Assembly (NCBI GenBank): GCA_041685075.1
Contig: JAWLGN010000172.1
Span: forward strand, 1-11,595
DNA: 11,595 bases
Origin: JAMCRM01 sp041685075
GTDB lineage: Bacteria > Acidobacteriota > Terriglobia > Bryobacterales > Bryobacteraceae
Direction: 5' to 3'
The notes under the pieces were generated by a model. It did no database searches, was not told the origin of the DNA, and saw only the letters and a list, made by a program, of their open reading frames with translations. Of the stretch, positions 1 through 6,808 are shown in pieces; within the stretch, counting starts at the first letter, position 1, and each line of letters begins with the position of its first letter. The position numbers and the translations under genes were made by a program.

Positions 1-2292
1 AATTTCGCTTTCACGGTGCGGGTGAGCGACGGGGAGGACGACGCAACCCGGCAGCTTGCGATTACGATCCAGCCGCCACCGCTGGAGGTGACGACGGCAT
101 CGCTGGCGGCGGGCACCGTGGGAGCGCCCTATTCCCAGCAGTTGGCCGCGACAGGCGGAACGCCGCCCTACACCTGGGCGGTGCAGGGTTCGCTGCCGCC
201 GGGTTTGGCGCTATCAGGCTCCACGATTGCCGGGACACCCACGCAGGCGGGAAACTTTGCCTTTACGGTGCGGGTGAGCGACGGGGAGGACGACGCAACC
301 CGGCAGCTTGCGATTGCGATCCAGCCGCCGCCGCTCGAAGTGACGACGGCAACGCTGCCCGCGGGCGCCGTGGGAGCGCCCTACTCGCAGCAGTTGACCG
401 CGGCAGGCGGGACGCCGCCCTACGCCTGGGCGGTGAACGGCGCGCTGCCGCCGGGTTTGGCGCTATCAGGCTCCACGATTGCGGGGACGCCCACGCAGGC
501 GGGGGCCTTCGCCTTCACGGTGCAGGTGAGCGACGGGCAGGGTAGCGCAACGCGGCAGCTTTCGATCACCATCGGGGCGGCGCCGCTCACGGTTCTTACG
601 GAGTCGCTTGCGGCGGGCACCGTGGGGGCGCCGTATTCGCAAAACCTGGCCGCAGGCGGCGGGACACAGCCCTACCGGTGGGCTGTGAACGGCGCGTTGC
701 CGCCGGGCCTGGCGCTCTCCGGGTCTACGATCGCGGGCGTCCCCACCGAAACGGGAACGTTCAGGTTCACGGTAGAGGTGAGCGACGGCAGCGACAGCGC
801 GGCGCGCGAGCTTGCGATCGCCATCAACGCGCCGGCGATCGAGATCCTCACCACGTCGCTGCCGCCGGCGGCCATCGGGGTGCGGTACTCCCATCGGCTG
901 GTGGCGCAGGGCGGCTCGCCGCCGTACCGCTGGACGGTGGAGGGCGCGCTGCCGCCGGGCCTCACGCTCTCCGGCGCTACCATCGCGGGGACGCCTACCG
1001 CCGCCGGTACCTTCGCGTTCATCGTGCACGTGAGCGACAACGGATCCAGCGTATCCGCGCAGCTTTCCATCACGGTGAACGCTCCCGAACTCGACATCAC
1101 CACCGCAACGCTGCCCGCGGGCACCGTGGGGGTGCCGTACTCCGCAACTCTCGAAGCCAGCGGTGGGGCGCCGCCCTACGTCTGGACGGTGGAGGGAACG
1201 CTGCCGCCGGGCCTGACGCTCTCCGGCGCGGAAATATCCGGCACGCCCGTCGCCCCCGGCACGTTCCTGTTCACCGCGCAGGTCACCGACGGGCAGAACA
1301 CCGCAGCGCGGCAGCTTTCGATCGCCATCCAAGCGGCGCCGCTCGAGGTGATGACAGAGTCGCTCGCCCCGGGGACGGTGGGGGTGCCCTATTCCCAAAC
1401 CCTTTCGGCCAGGGGCGGCGCGCCGCCGTACACCTGGCGGGTGGGGGACGTTCTGCCGCCCGGCCTGGCGCTGGATGCGGCCGGCTCCATCGGGGGGACG
1501 CCTGTATCGCCAGGCGACTTCCCCATCACCCTGCGGGTGACCGACTCAACCGGCGCCACCGCGAGCAAGGAAGTGGTGCTCGGGGTCCGGGTGGTGCCGT
1601 TGCCGGCGGTCTCGATCAACGGCGGCGCGGACGAGATCCGGCCGCTCGAACAGCCCGCGGTGGGGGTTGTGCTGGCGGACCCTTACCCGGCCGCGCTGAC
1701 GGGCGAGCTGATCCTGACCTTCGAACCGGATGCGGCGGTGCCTGTAGACGACCCCGCGGTGCAGTTCATTACCGGCGGGCGCGTGGCGCCTTTCACGATT
1801 CCCGCCAACGCCGATGGGGCGAACTTCGCCGTGCCCGCGATGGCTTTTCAAACCGGCAGCGTGGCGGGCACCGTCACGCTGCGCATCGCTCTGCGAGCGG
1901 GCGAGCGGGACCTCACTCCGGCCGGCGGCGCGGCGCGCGTCATGCGCATTCCACGCACCGGGCCCTCGATCCGCTCCGCCTCGGTCACCCGCACGGCCGC
2001 GGGTTTCGAAGTGCGGTTGGTGGGGCTGGCTCCGGGACGCGAACTCGCGAGCGCCGCCGTGCGCCTCACGCCCGCTCCGGCGAGCGATCTCAGGACGGTC
2101 GATCTCACGGTGCCGCTGGCTGAAGCGGCGGCGCGCTGGTACCAGAATCCCGCTGCCGCGGCCTTCGGCAGCCAATTCAGCCTGGCGCTGCCCTTCACCG
2201 TGCAGGGCAACACGGCATCCATTGCCGCTGTAACCGTGACCCTCACCAACACCTCCGGAGTCTCGGAACCCGTGGAACTGCCGCTCCTGTGA
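1..2292 (+). CDS. Secreted PIG (Ig-like) repeat protein, 5'-truncated by the window edge
   Basis: The frame is open from base 1 to TGA at 2290-2292 (763 codons), so the true start and any signal peptide lie outside the window. After the end of one repeat come six full repeats of about 84 residues (roughly residues 27-532). Each has the signature G(T/A)VG-x-PYS...GG-x-PPY-x-W...LPPGL-x-L...I-x-G-x-P...G-x-F-x-F...V-x-D, which matches the putative Ig / He_PIG cadherin-like family seen in very large secreted or surface proteins. The last ~230 residues are not repeat-like. They hold beta-rich segments such as EQPAVGVVLADPYPAALTG and end in ...VTLTNTSGVSEPVELPLL, possibly a C-terminal domain for anchoring or secretion. 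A surface adhesion or matrix role is inferred from the family. No catalytic motif is visible, and no downstream gene appears co-transcribed with it. Confidence 0.9.
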   Translation, partial: NFAFTVRVSDGEDDATRQLAITIQPPPLEVTTASLAAGTVGAPYSQQLAATGGTPPYTWAVQGSLPPGLALSGSTIAGTPTQAGNFAFTVRVSDGEDDATRQLAIAIQPPPLEVTTATLPAGAVGAPYSQQLTAAGGTPPYAWAVNGALPPGLALSGSTIAGTPTQAGAFAFTVQVSDGQGSATRQLSITIGAAPLTVLTESLAAGTVGAPYSQNLAAGGGTQPYRWAVNGALPPGLALSGSTIAGVPTETGTFRFTVEVSDGSDSAARELAIAINAPAIEILTTSLPPAAIGVRYSHRLVAQGGSPPYRWTVEGALPPGLTLSGATIAGTPTAAGTFAFIVHVSDNGSSVSAQLSITVNAPELDITTATLPAGTVGVPYSATLEASGGAPPYVWTVEGTLPPGLTLSGAEISGTPVAPGTFLFTAQVTDGQNTAARQLSIAIQAAPLEVMTESLAPGTVGVPYSQTLSARGGAPPYTWRVGDVLPPGLALDAAGSIGGTPVSPGDFPITLRVTDSTGATASKEVVLGVRVVPLPAVSINGGADEIRPLEQPAVGVVLADPYPAALTGELILTFEPDAAVPVDDPAVQFITGGRVAPFTIPANADGANFAVPAMAFQTGSVAGTVTLRIALRAGERDLTPAGGAARVMRIPRTGPSIRSASVTRTAAGFEVRLVGLAPGRELASAAVRLTPAPASDLRTVDLTVPLAEAAARWYQNPAAAAFGSQFSLALPFTVQGNTASIAAVTVTLTNTSGVSEPVELPLL
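79..1596 (+). repeat. Six in-frame tandem 252-bp repeats encoding PIG domains
   Basis: The units start at 79, 331, 583, 835, 1087 and 1339, each with the codons for a residue run like PLEVTT. The first five are exactly 252 bp (84 codons); the last is slightly longer and more diverged. The tail of a further unit occupies 1-78. Identity falls along the array: units 1 and 2 share about 66 of 84 residues by my count and long identical DNA stretches, while units 4-6 differ much more. Bases 13-63 recur exactly at 265-315, one unit downstream. Confidence 0.95.
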
Positions 2293-2314
2293 GAATGGTC
2301 CCGAGCCCATCCGC

Positions 2315-2320
2315 TATAAT
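2315..2320 (+). promoter_or_regulatory. Candidate -10 box TATAAT upstream of the L,D-transpeptidase gene
   Basis: A perfect TATAAT stands 22 bases after the stop of the preceding gene and 72 bases before the TTG start of the next one. No TTGACA-like box lies 16-18 bases upstream; the candidates there read AGAATG or similar. The two TTGACG hexamers nearby (2339-2344, 2355-2360) are downstream of it and have no good -10 partner. It is a plausible start point for the downstream gene in otherwise GC-rich DNA, but the hexamer alone is weak evidence. Confidence 0.35.
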
Positions 2321-2346
2321 GGGGACTATCATCACAACTTGACGGT

Positions 2347-2371
2347 GCGGCCGCCTTGACGCTTCGGCCGC
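2347..2371 (+). promoter_or_regulatory. Perfect 7-bp inverted repeat in the leader of the L,D-transpeptidase gene
   Basis: GCGGCCG (2347-2353) and CGGCCGC (2365-2371) are perfect complements around an 11-base loop, with possible G-U pairs extending the stem at its base. The repeat lies between the TATAAT at 2315 and the SD-like AGGGGA at 2382-2387. No T-run follows, so it is not an ordinary intrinsic terminator. It could be a leader hairpin, an operator or a remnant terminator of the PIG gene. In DNA this rich in GC, a 7-bp match can also arise by chance. Confidence 0.35.
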
Positions 2372-2392
2372 GTTCCGTGGTAGGGGACAGTT

Positions 2393-3073
2393 TTGCACCC
2401 GTATACCGCAGGTATCCTTTACGCCGTTCTTGCCCTTTCCGCCGTTTCCGACGGCTCCCTTCAACTCGCACCGCCCTCGCAGGCCGAGGTGCTTTGCCGG
2501 CAGGCGCCCGCCGTGAACCCCGAAGCGCTGCGCATGGCGCTGGAGGCGCTCGACAACGCCGAAGCCGCAGGCACGGCGGTGCGCACAGACGTGCTGGCGC
2601 TCATCGATTACAGCCGCCCATCCACCGAGCCGCGCCTGTGGGTCTTCGACCTGGAGAACAACCTGCTGCTGTTCGAAGAACTGGTAGCGCACGGAAAGAA
2701 CAGCGGCGGCGATACGCCCGTGCGCTTTTCGAACCGGCCGGGCAGTTTGATGTCCAGCCTGGGGGTGTTCGTCACGGCCAACACCTACTACGGGAAGCAC
2801 GGTTACTCCTTACGGCTGAAAGGACTGGAGGAGGGCGTGAACGACAACAGCATGGAGCGCGCCATCGTGATGCACGCGGCCTCCTACGTGGACCCGGAAG
2901 TGGCGCGGCGGCTGGGGCGCCTGGGGAGAAGCTGGGGTTGTCCGGCGGTGCGCCCGGAGGTTTCGCGGCAACTGATCGACGCCGTGAAAGACGGAGCGCT
3001 GCTGTTTGCCTACTATCCGGACGACCGATGGCTGAGCACGTCGCGGTTTCTCATTGCCGCTAGCGGCGACTGA
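2393..3073 (+). CDS. Murein L,D-transpeptidase catalytic domain protein (YkuD_2 type)
   Basis: This 226-residue protein looks like a peptidoglycan L,D-transpeptidase of the YkuD_2 family, a group of exported cysteine enzymes that form or exchange 3-3 crosslinks or attach groups to peptidoglycan stems. Key motifs are HG at 100-101 within VAHGKNSGG, H161 in VMHAASY, and the catalytic-type RSWGCPAV (C183). The start is TTG at 2393: an in-frame TAG lies just upstream (2381-2383), AGGGGA sits 5 bases before the TTG, and the first ~20 residues form a hydrophobic export segment, although only His lies in the n-region. The length is normal for the family. The gene converges on a second L,D-transpeptidase with a 14-bp overlap of coding ends. 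The substrate cannot be deduced from sequence. Confidence 0.85.
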   Translation: MHPYTAGILYAVLALSAVSDGSLQLAPPSQAEVLCRQAPAVNPEALRMALEALDNAEAAGTAVRTDVLALIDYSRPSTEPRLWVFDLENNLLLFEELVAHGKNSGGDTPVRFSNRPGSLMSSLGVFVTANTYYGKHGYSLRLKGLEEGVNDNSMERAIVMHAASYVDPEVARRLGRLGRSWGCPAVRPEVSRQLIDAVKDGALLFAYYPDDRWLSTSRFLIAASGD

Positions 3074-3782
3074 CGCGGGCGGGAGAGTCGGGCAGCACCA
3101 CCCCGCGCGCCCACCACTCCGGCCGCGCCCAGGGGCGTGGCGAGCCGAAATCGTACTGCCCCACAATCAGCACCGGGGTGCCGTTCCGGACAATCTGTTC
3201 GCCGCGTTTGACCCAGCCATCGCCCCACCGGAAGAGCCAGCGGGCGTCGCGTTCCAGCATCCGTACGCAGGCGTGGCTAGCCGGCCGGCCCGGCAGCGTG
3301 TACTTATGAAAGGCGATGCCGCGGCGGCTGTGAAAATTGTAGTACCACTCCATGAGCCAGGACTGGTCGATGCTGCTGCGGCGCGAACGGGCGTTCCAGT
3401 TGAGGTGGAACAGGCCCGAGGGCGTCACGTTCTGTGCCCGCCCGGAACTCACGGGTCCCCAGCGCACCAGTTGCCCATGTTCATAGGCGCCGAAGACCTG
3501 GCTGGGGAGGTCTACAATCAGGGCCTTGGGGTGCTGTTCCGCCCAGGTGGAATGGAAAGGCATGGGGCTGTAGGCCAATTCGGGCAGCCCCCAGCGCTGC
3601 GGGACGATGATGGACGGCAGACGGCCGAGATGCCGCCGGTCCGCCCGGTTGAGCTTTTCGAGGAGCGCGATCTGATCCGACTTGAAGCGGGTGAGAGGAC
3701 GGGGCGGCTCGGCGCGGTACTCCACTTGCGCCATCGCCGGCAATGCTGCAGTAAACAAGCCCGCCATGAGAAGCTTCCGCAT
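3060..3782 (-). CDS. L,D-transpeptidase of the YkuD family (secreted)
   Basis: The 240-residue protein begins MRKLLMAGLFTAALPAMA-Q, a good signal peptide, so it acts in the periplasm. The YkuD domain covers about residues 80-206: a strand ALIVDLPSQVFGAYEHGQ, a substrate-loop region GRAQNVTPSG, then H159 (AFHKY) and S169-H170-A171-C172-V173-R174. C172 is the predicted acyl-accepting nucleophile. The family consensus is SHGC; here Ala replaces Gly. I chose ATG at 3782 over an in-frame GTG at 3794 because it gives a basic n-region and has GGGG six bases upstream. The gene follows the kinase-like gene on the same strand after 63 bases and may be read with it or from its own promoter. Its 3' end overlaps the opposing transpeptidase gene. 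Confidence 0.88.
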   Translation of the reverse strand: MRKLLMAGLFTAALPAMAQVEYRAEPPRPLTRFKSDQIALLEKLNRADRRHLGRLPSIIVPQRWGLPELAYSPMPFHSTWAEQHPKALIVDLPSQVFGAYEHGQLVRWGPVSSGRAQNVTPSGLFHLNWNARSRRSSIDQSWLMEWYYNFHSRRGIAFHKYTLPGRPASHACVRMLERDARWLFRWGDGWVKRGEQIVRNGTPVLIVGQYDFGSPRPWARPEWWARGVVLPDSPARVSRR

Positions 3783-3791
3783 CTCCAACCC

Positions 3792-3816
3792 CACCGCATT
3801 TGTTGCATCTGCGGTG
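3792..3816 (-). promoter_or_regulatory. Perfect 7-bp inverted repeat just upstream of the YkuD gene start
   Basis: Read on the minus strand, CACCGCA (3816-3810) and TGCGGTG (3798-3792) pair perfectly around an 11-base loop. The 3' arm ends nine bases before the ATG at 3782 and touches the GGGG that would serve as ribosome binding site. A hairpin here could limit translation initiation or bind a regulator. No T-run follows it, so it is not a terminator for the kinase-like gene. The function is inferred from position only. Confidence 0.35.
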
Positions 3817-3845
3817 CCAAAGGTGTGTAGTTGCGTACGGGCAGG

Positions 3846-5444
3846 TTACCAGTTGCGCTCCACCCCGACGATGCGCGTCTGGCCGGCGCGCTTGCGGAGG
3901 TAGACCCGGACGTTCTGGTCCGGGCGTTCCGGCGAATCGATCAGCGCCATCCAGTAACCGTCGCCCGGCATGGCCGGGAGGCGCTGGGAGCGCTCCTCCG
4001 GGATGGGTTCGCTGCGTTCGCTCTGGTTGTCGAACAGGTCCCAGCGGATGCGGATCTCGAGCGGCCGGCCCAGGCCGTAGAGGGCCGCAAGGTCCGTCCA
4101 GACGAGGCGGCCGTCCTCTAACTCGAAGCGGTCGATGGGCAGGACCTTGGCGAAGGCCGCGCGGCCGATTTTGTCGCGCCGCTCGATGAGGCACTTCGCG
4201 ATCCATTCGGACGCGCGCGGGTCGCTGTAGCGGGCGGTGGCGATGATCGCGCGAATCTGCTCGTCCCGCAGCGCGACAATCTGCCTGGCCATCCAGAACT
4301 CGTCGTCCGGCAGGCGGTTGCGAAAGGCGGGATTGGGGTACTCCGGCACCCAGTGGTCCGGATCGAACATGGCGCTCTCGAAGCGGCCCACGGCCGGGAG
4401 TTCCGGAAAATGGGCGCGGGCCCAGCGCGGCACCGCCAGCCCCAGGGTGACAAACTGGACGGCCGCCTGCTTCCAGCCGAACAGGTACTCGCCGCCGGAG
4501 CGCGGGCTGTTCACCTTGTCGCTGCCGCTGCCCAGGGTGGAGCCGAAATCCAGTTGGTAGTGCTTGACGTAAGGACCGGTGGGGCCATCGGTGAGGGCGT
4601 CGTAGTTGTTGATGGAGCGCGAATCGTCGTGATTCACCAGGGCGCAGGCCAGGTGCATGGCGCGCAGGTCGCGGCGATGCTCGTGCGGCACCGTGTCGTT
4701 GGGGTCGTCGGCGCGGGTTCCGAAGTAGCGGTAGGGGCCGAGAGGCTTGCCCGGCACGGCCAGGCTGGCGGTGGCGCGGTACAGGCCTTCCGGGGTCTTG
4801 GGCACGCGGTAGAGGATGGCGCTCAGGTCGCGGCGGGTCATCCTGCGCTCCCTCCCGTAGCGGTCCGCGACCGTCACATCCTCCCCGATGGTGAGGATAT
4901 CGGCCGGGAAGTAGACCAGGTAGTTCTCGGGCACATGGTAGCCCAGGGCGTAGAAGATCTTGGAGGAGATCAACTCGGCGCCGGTGGCCATCTCGGGATT
5001 CGACAGCGGGTCGAACTTGACGAAATACCGCCTGCCGCGGCTGTCGAGCATGACGAATCCCGGGGTGATGCCTTCGGTCTTGGCGGCGATCACGGTCCAG
5101 GGGCCGTCCATCGAAGGCGCCGAGTCCTTTCCCGCGCCGGCCGCGAGTTCCTCCAGGCTCATGGGCCGCCAGTAATGACGCCGTTCCCACCAGGCGCCTT
5201 CCAGCGGATCGCCCAGGGTGTTGATGCCCTGTGCCCGTATCAGCTTGCGGGGACCGTGCCGTTCTCCCGGTGTGGCCAGGGTGTGCCAGAGGATGTCGTA
5301 GTAATCGCTCAGTTTCCGCCGCACGGCCTTGACGGGGCGCGGCGCCGGCTCCTGGATCAGCGGGTCGTCGGGGTAGAACTTCTGGGCGAGCGCAGCGGCG
5401 GGCTCGAGGGCGAGAAGGATCAGGATGGCGGCGGCTCGTCTCAT
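3846..5444 (-). CDS. Secreted protein of unknown function with a predicted kinase-like (HipA/CotH/FAM20-like) fold
   Basis: I do not recognise a named family. The 532-residue protein starts with a signal peptide (MRRAAAILILLALEPAAALA, cut before QKF), so it is exported. Residues 117-145 look like the beta strands of a kinase N-lobe ending in YFVKFD (K143). GAELISSKIFYALGYHVPENYLVYF (156-180) resembles the HipA segment carrying the conserved Glu (E157). HLACALVNHDDSRSINNYDAL (264-284) resembles a catalytic loop with Asp (D273/D274) and Asn (N279/N280). YQLDFGSTLG (296-305) gives a DFG-like metal site (D299). The spacing and order match atypical kinases. The C-terminal ~220 residues are helical, then beta-rich, and unassigned. 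The ATG lies one base after the stop of the upstream barrel gene with no clear SD, which suggests translational coupling. Activity, if any, is unproven; it could be a pseudokinase. Confidence 0.85.
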   Translation of the reverse strand: MRRAAAILILLALEPAAALAQKFYPDDPLIQEPAPRPVKAVRRKLSDYYDILWHTLATPGERHGPRKLIRAQGINTLGDPLEGAWWERRHYWRPMSLEELAAGAGKDSAPSMDGPWTVIAAKTEGITPGFVMLDSRGRRYFVKFDPLSNPEMATGAELISSKIFYALGYHVPENYLVYFPADILTIGEDVTVADRYGRERRMTRRDLSAILYRVPKTPEGLYRATASLAVPGKPLGPYRYFGTRADDPNDTVPHEHRRDLRAMHLACALVNHDDSRSINNYDALTDGPTGPYVKHYQLDFGSTLGSGSDKVNSPRSGGEYLFGWKQAAVQFVTLGLAVPRWARAHFPELPAVGRFESAMFDPDHWVPEYPNPAFRNRLPDDEFWMARQIVALRDEQIRAIIATARYSDPRASEWIAKCLIERRDKIGRAAFAKVLPIDRFELEDGRLVWTDLAALYGLGRPLEIRIRWDLFDNQSERSEPIPEERSQRLPAMPGDGYWMALIDSPERPDQNVRVYLRKRAGQTRIVGVERNW

Positions 5445-5445
5445 C

Positions 5446-6684
5446 TCAATACAGCGGCTGCCGCGTTCCTGTGCCGAACAGGCGAGGCAGGAACGGGTCG
5501 TTGAATTTCAGCCAGAGGCCGAAGCCCTCGTGGCTGAACCCTACGTCCAGCCGGATGAAGGTCCGGTTGGCGGCGTTGAAGCGCAGTCCGAAGCCGGGCG
5601 ACAGCTCGAGGTCGGCCAGGCTCAACCGGCCGGGGCGGGGCATCACCTTGCCGGCATCCAGGAAAAGCGCGCCGTCCAGCCCGGAGAAGACCTCCCAGCG
5701 GTACTCCGCGTTGTAGACTACGGCGTTGTGATCGCTAAAGCGGTAGGGGCGGAAGCCGCGCAGGTCGTCGGATCCGCCCACGGTGGGCTGGAGATAGAAC
5801 GGCACGCGCGCGTTCGGCGCAGCATCGGTCATGCTCATGCGCGCGCGCAGCGCGAACCGGCGCGTCTTGTTGAAGAACGGGATGTACTGCTGGACGTCGA
5901 TATCCCAGCGGCGGAAACTGAAAGCGCCGCCGGAGCGGTCGTGATACCAGCCCAGCTCGGAGACGTAGTTGCCGCCCGCCTTCGGTCCCGCGGGATTATC
6001 GCGATAGTCGAACTGGCCGAAGACGCCGGATCGCAGAAAAGTGGATTGGCGGAAGAGGCCGGGCGCCTGGTTGTCGTTGAAGACGGCATCGGTGCTGGCG
6101 AAGCCGTCACGGCGGCCGGCGCCGATATCGGTCCACAACCCGCCGAGGCTCGCTCCCAGACGGACCCTGCGGAGGGGCTGCACGGCCGCGACCCCTTCCA
6201 GAAACGTGTCCTCCAGGCGGTAGGCCGTGCGGCCGGAGCGCTTCGAATCGGGGCCGGAGCCGTAGAACTCCAGCGACCGGTAATCTCTCCGGGTGGCTTC
6301 GAAACCCAATGCCAACCGCCCTCCGGCCAGGCGCGGCAGGGCCACGCCCGCCTGGTACTTCTGCCACAGGCGTGTGGAGATCGAGGCCGACGCGCTGATG
6401 CGTAGCTGCCCGTCGCCGATGTCTTCGCGGTAGAACTGCGGGCCGGCCGCAAAGCCGCTGCCCGTGGCCATGTCGCCGAACTGGCCCCGCAGCCCGTTGA
6501 AGCCGTAGGTCAGGCGCTCGACGACCTTGCGCTCCTTGATCTCCAGGAGCACGCGCTCGAAGGAGGAGACGGTTTCCTGACGAAGGCGCTCGCTTTTGGC
6601 ATCCCGCGCCGCTTCAATCTCGGCCGTGCGCGTCTGCGCCGCCGCAATGCCGGCCACGGCCAGCGCCGCCAGCGCCATCCGCAT
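5446..6684 (-). CDS. Omp85/BamA-type outer-membrane barrel (surface antigen domain) lacking POTRA domains
   Basis: The 412-residue product starts MRMALAALAVAGIAAA-Q, a signal peptide. ATG at 6684 is chosen over an upstream in-frame start near 6837 because AGGGG lies four bases before it and the upstream extension would overlap a terminator and lack export features. Residues 18-58 are a charged helical segment; a POTRA domain needs about 75 residues, so none fits. From about residue 60 onward, amphipathic aromatic strands run to the C-terminus. GGSDDLRGFRPYRF at 303-316 is the lid-loop (L/V)RG(F/Y) motif of the Omp85 superfamily (Bac_surface_Ag / D15 family). The last strand ends FGLWLKF, followed by an 18-residue tail ending in Tyr. 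It probably moves or displays a protein across the outer membrane. The next gene, one base away, is the obvious candidate partner. Confidence 0.85.
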   Translation of the reverse strand: MRMALAALAVAGIAAAQTRTAEIEAARDAKSERLRQETVSSFERVLLEIKERKVVERLTYGFNGLRGQFGDMATGSGFAAGPQFYREDIGDGQLRISASASISTRLWQKYQAGVALPRLAGGRLALGFEATRRDYRSLEFYGSGPDSKRSGRTAYRLEDTFLEGVAAVQPLRRVRLGASLGGLWTDIGAGRRDGFASTDAVFNDNQAPGLFRQSTFLRSGVFGQFDYRDNPAGPKAGGNYVSELGWYHDRSGGAFSFRRWDIDVQQYIPFFNKTRRFALRARMSMTDAAPNARVPFYLQPTVGGSDDLRGFRPYRFSDHNAVVYNAEYRWEVFSGLDGALFLDAGKVMPRPGRLSLADLELSPGFGLRFNAANRTFIRLDVGFSHEGFGLWLKFNDPFLPRLFGTGTRQPLY

Positions 6685-6731
6685 CAAACCCCTGTGTGGC
6701 ACGAAGGTGGTCAATGTATCATGCAACGCGC

Positions 6732-6780
6732 AAAAAAGCAGCTTGCTTCGCGGGGCGAGGATGCGCCCCTTCGGGCAAGC
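6732..6780 (-). terminator. Intrinsic terminator of the mqnP-mqnE transcription unit
   Basis: Read on the minus strand, GCTTGC (6780-6775) pairs with GCAAGC (6746-6741), and inside it GGGGCG (6769-6764) pairs perfectly with CGCCCC (6757-6752) around a six-base loop. The two stems are separated by matching five-base internal segments. TGC and then six T (6737-6732) follow at once. It lies 29 bases after the mqnE stop and 48 bases before the barrel ATG, so it separates the two minus-strand units. No U-run is present on the plus strand side, so it works in one direction. Confidence 0.8.
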
Positions 6781-6808
6781 GTCTGTTTCGTCACATGCTG
6801 CCGGCGGA

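Noticed and set aside
678..2123. Alternative-frame ORFs within the PIG-repeat gene (plus frame at 678-2123, minus frame at 466-1398)
   Set aside because: The tandem repeat itself keeps other frames open because each 252-bp unit is a multiple of three. The products are Arg-rich and have no signature.
2339..2360. Two TTGACG hexamers as possible -35 boxes for the first L,D-transpeptidase gene
   Set aside because: No acceptable -10 lies 16-18 bases downstream of either (CTTCGG and TGGTAG are found there).
3481..5190. 569-codon minus-strand frame spanning the kinase-like gene and the 5' part of the YkuD gene
   Set aside because: It is out of frame with both genes and its translation is Arg/Pro/Gly-rich shadow sequence. 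The in-frame products carry the conserved motifs.
4353..6405. Long plus-strand open frames (4353-5504 and 5425-6405) opposite the barrel and kinase-like genes
   Set aside because: Low-complexity composition, no SD, and no recognisable motif. The minus-strand products have signal peptides and domain signatures.
6700..6731. Promoter for the barrel gene between the terminator and its ATG
   Set aside because: The best pair (CTGCTT, 17 bases, TACATT on the minus strand) is poor and its -35 overlaps the terminator T-run, so I did not call it.
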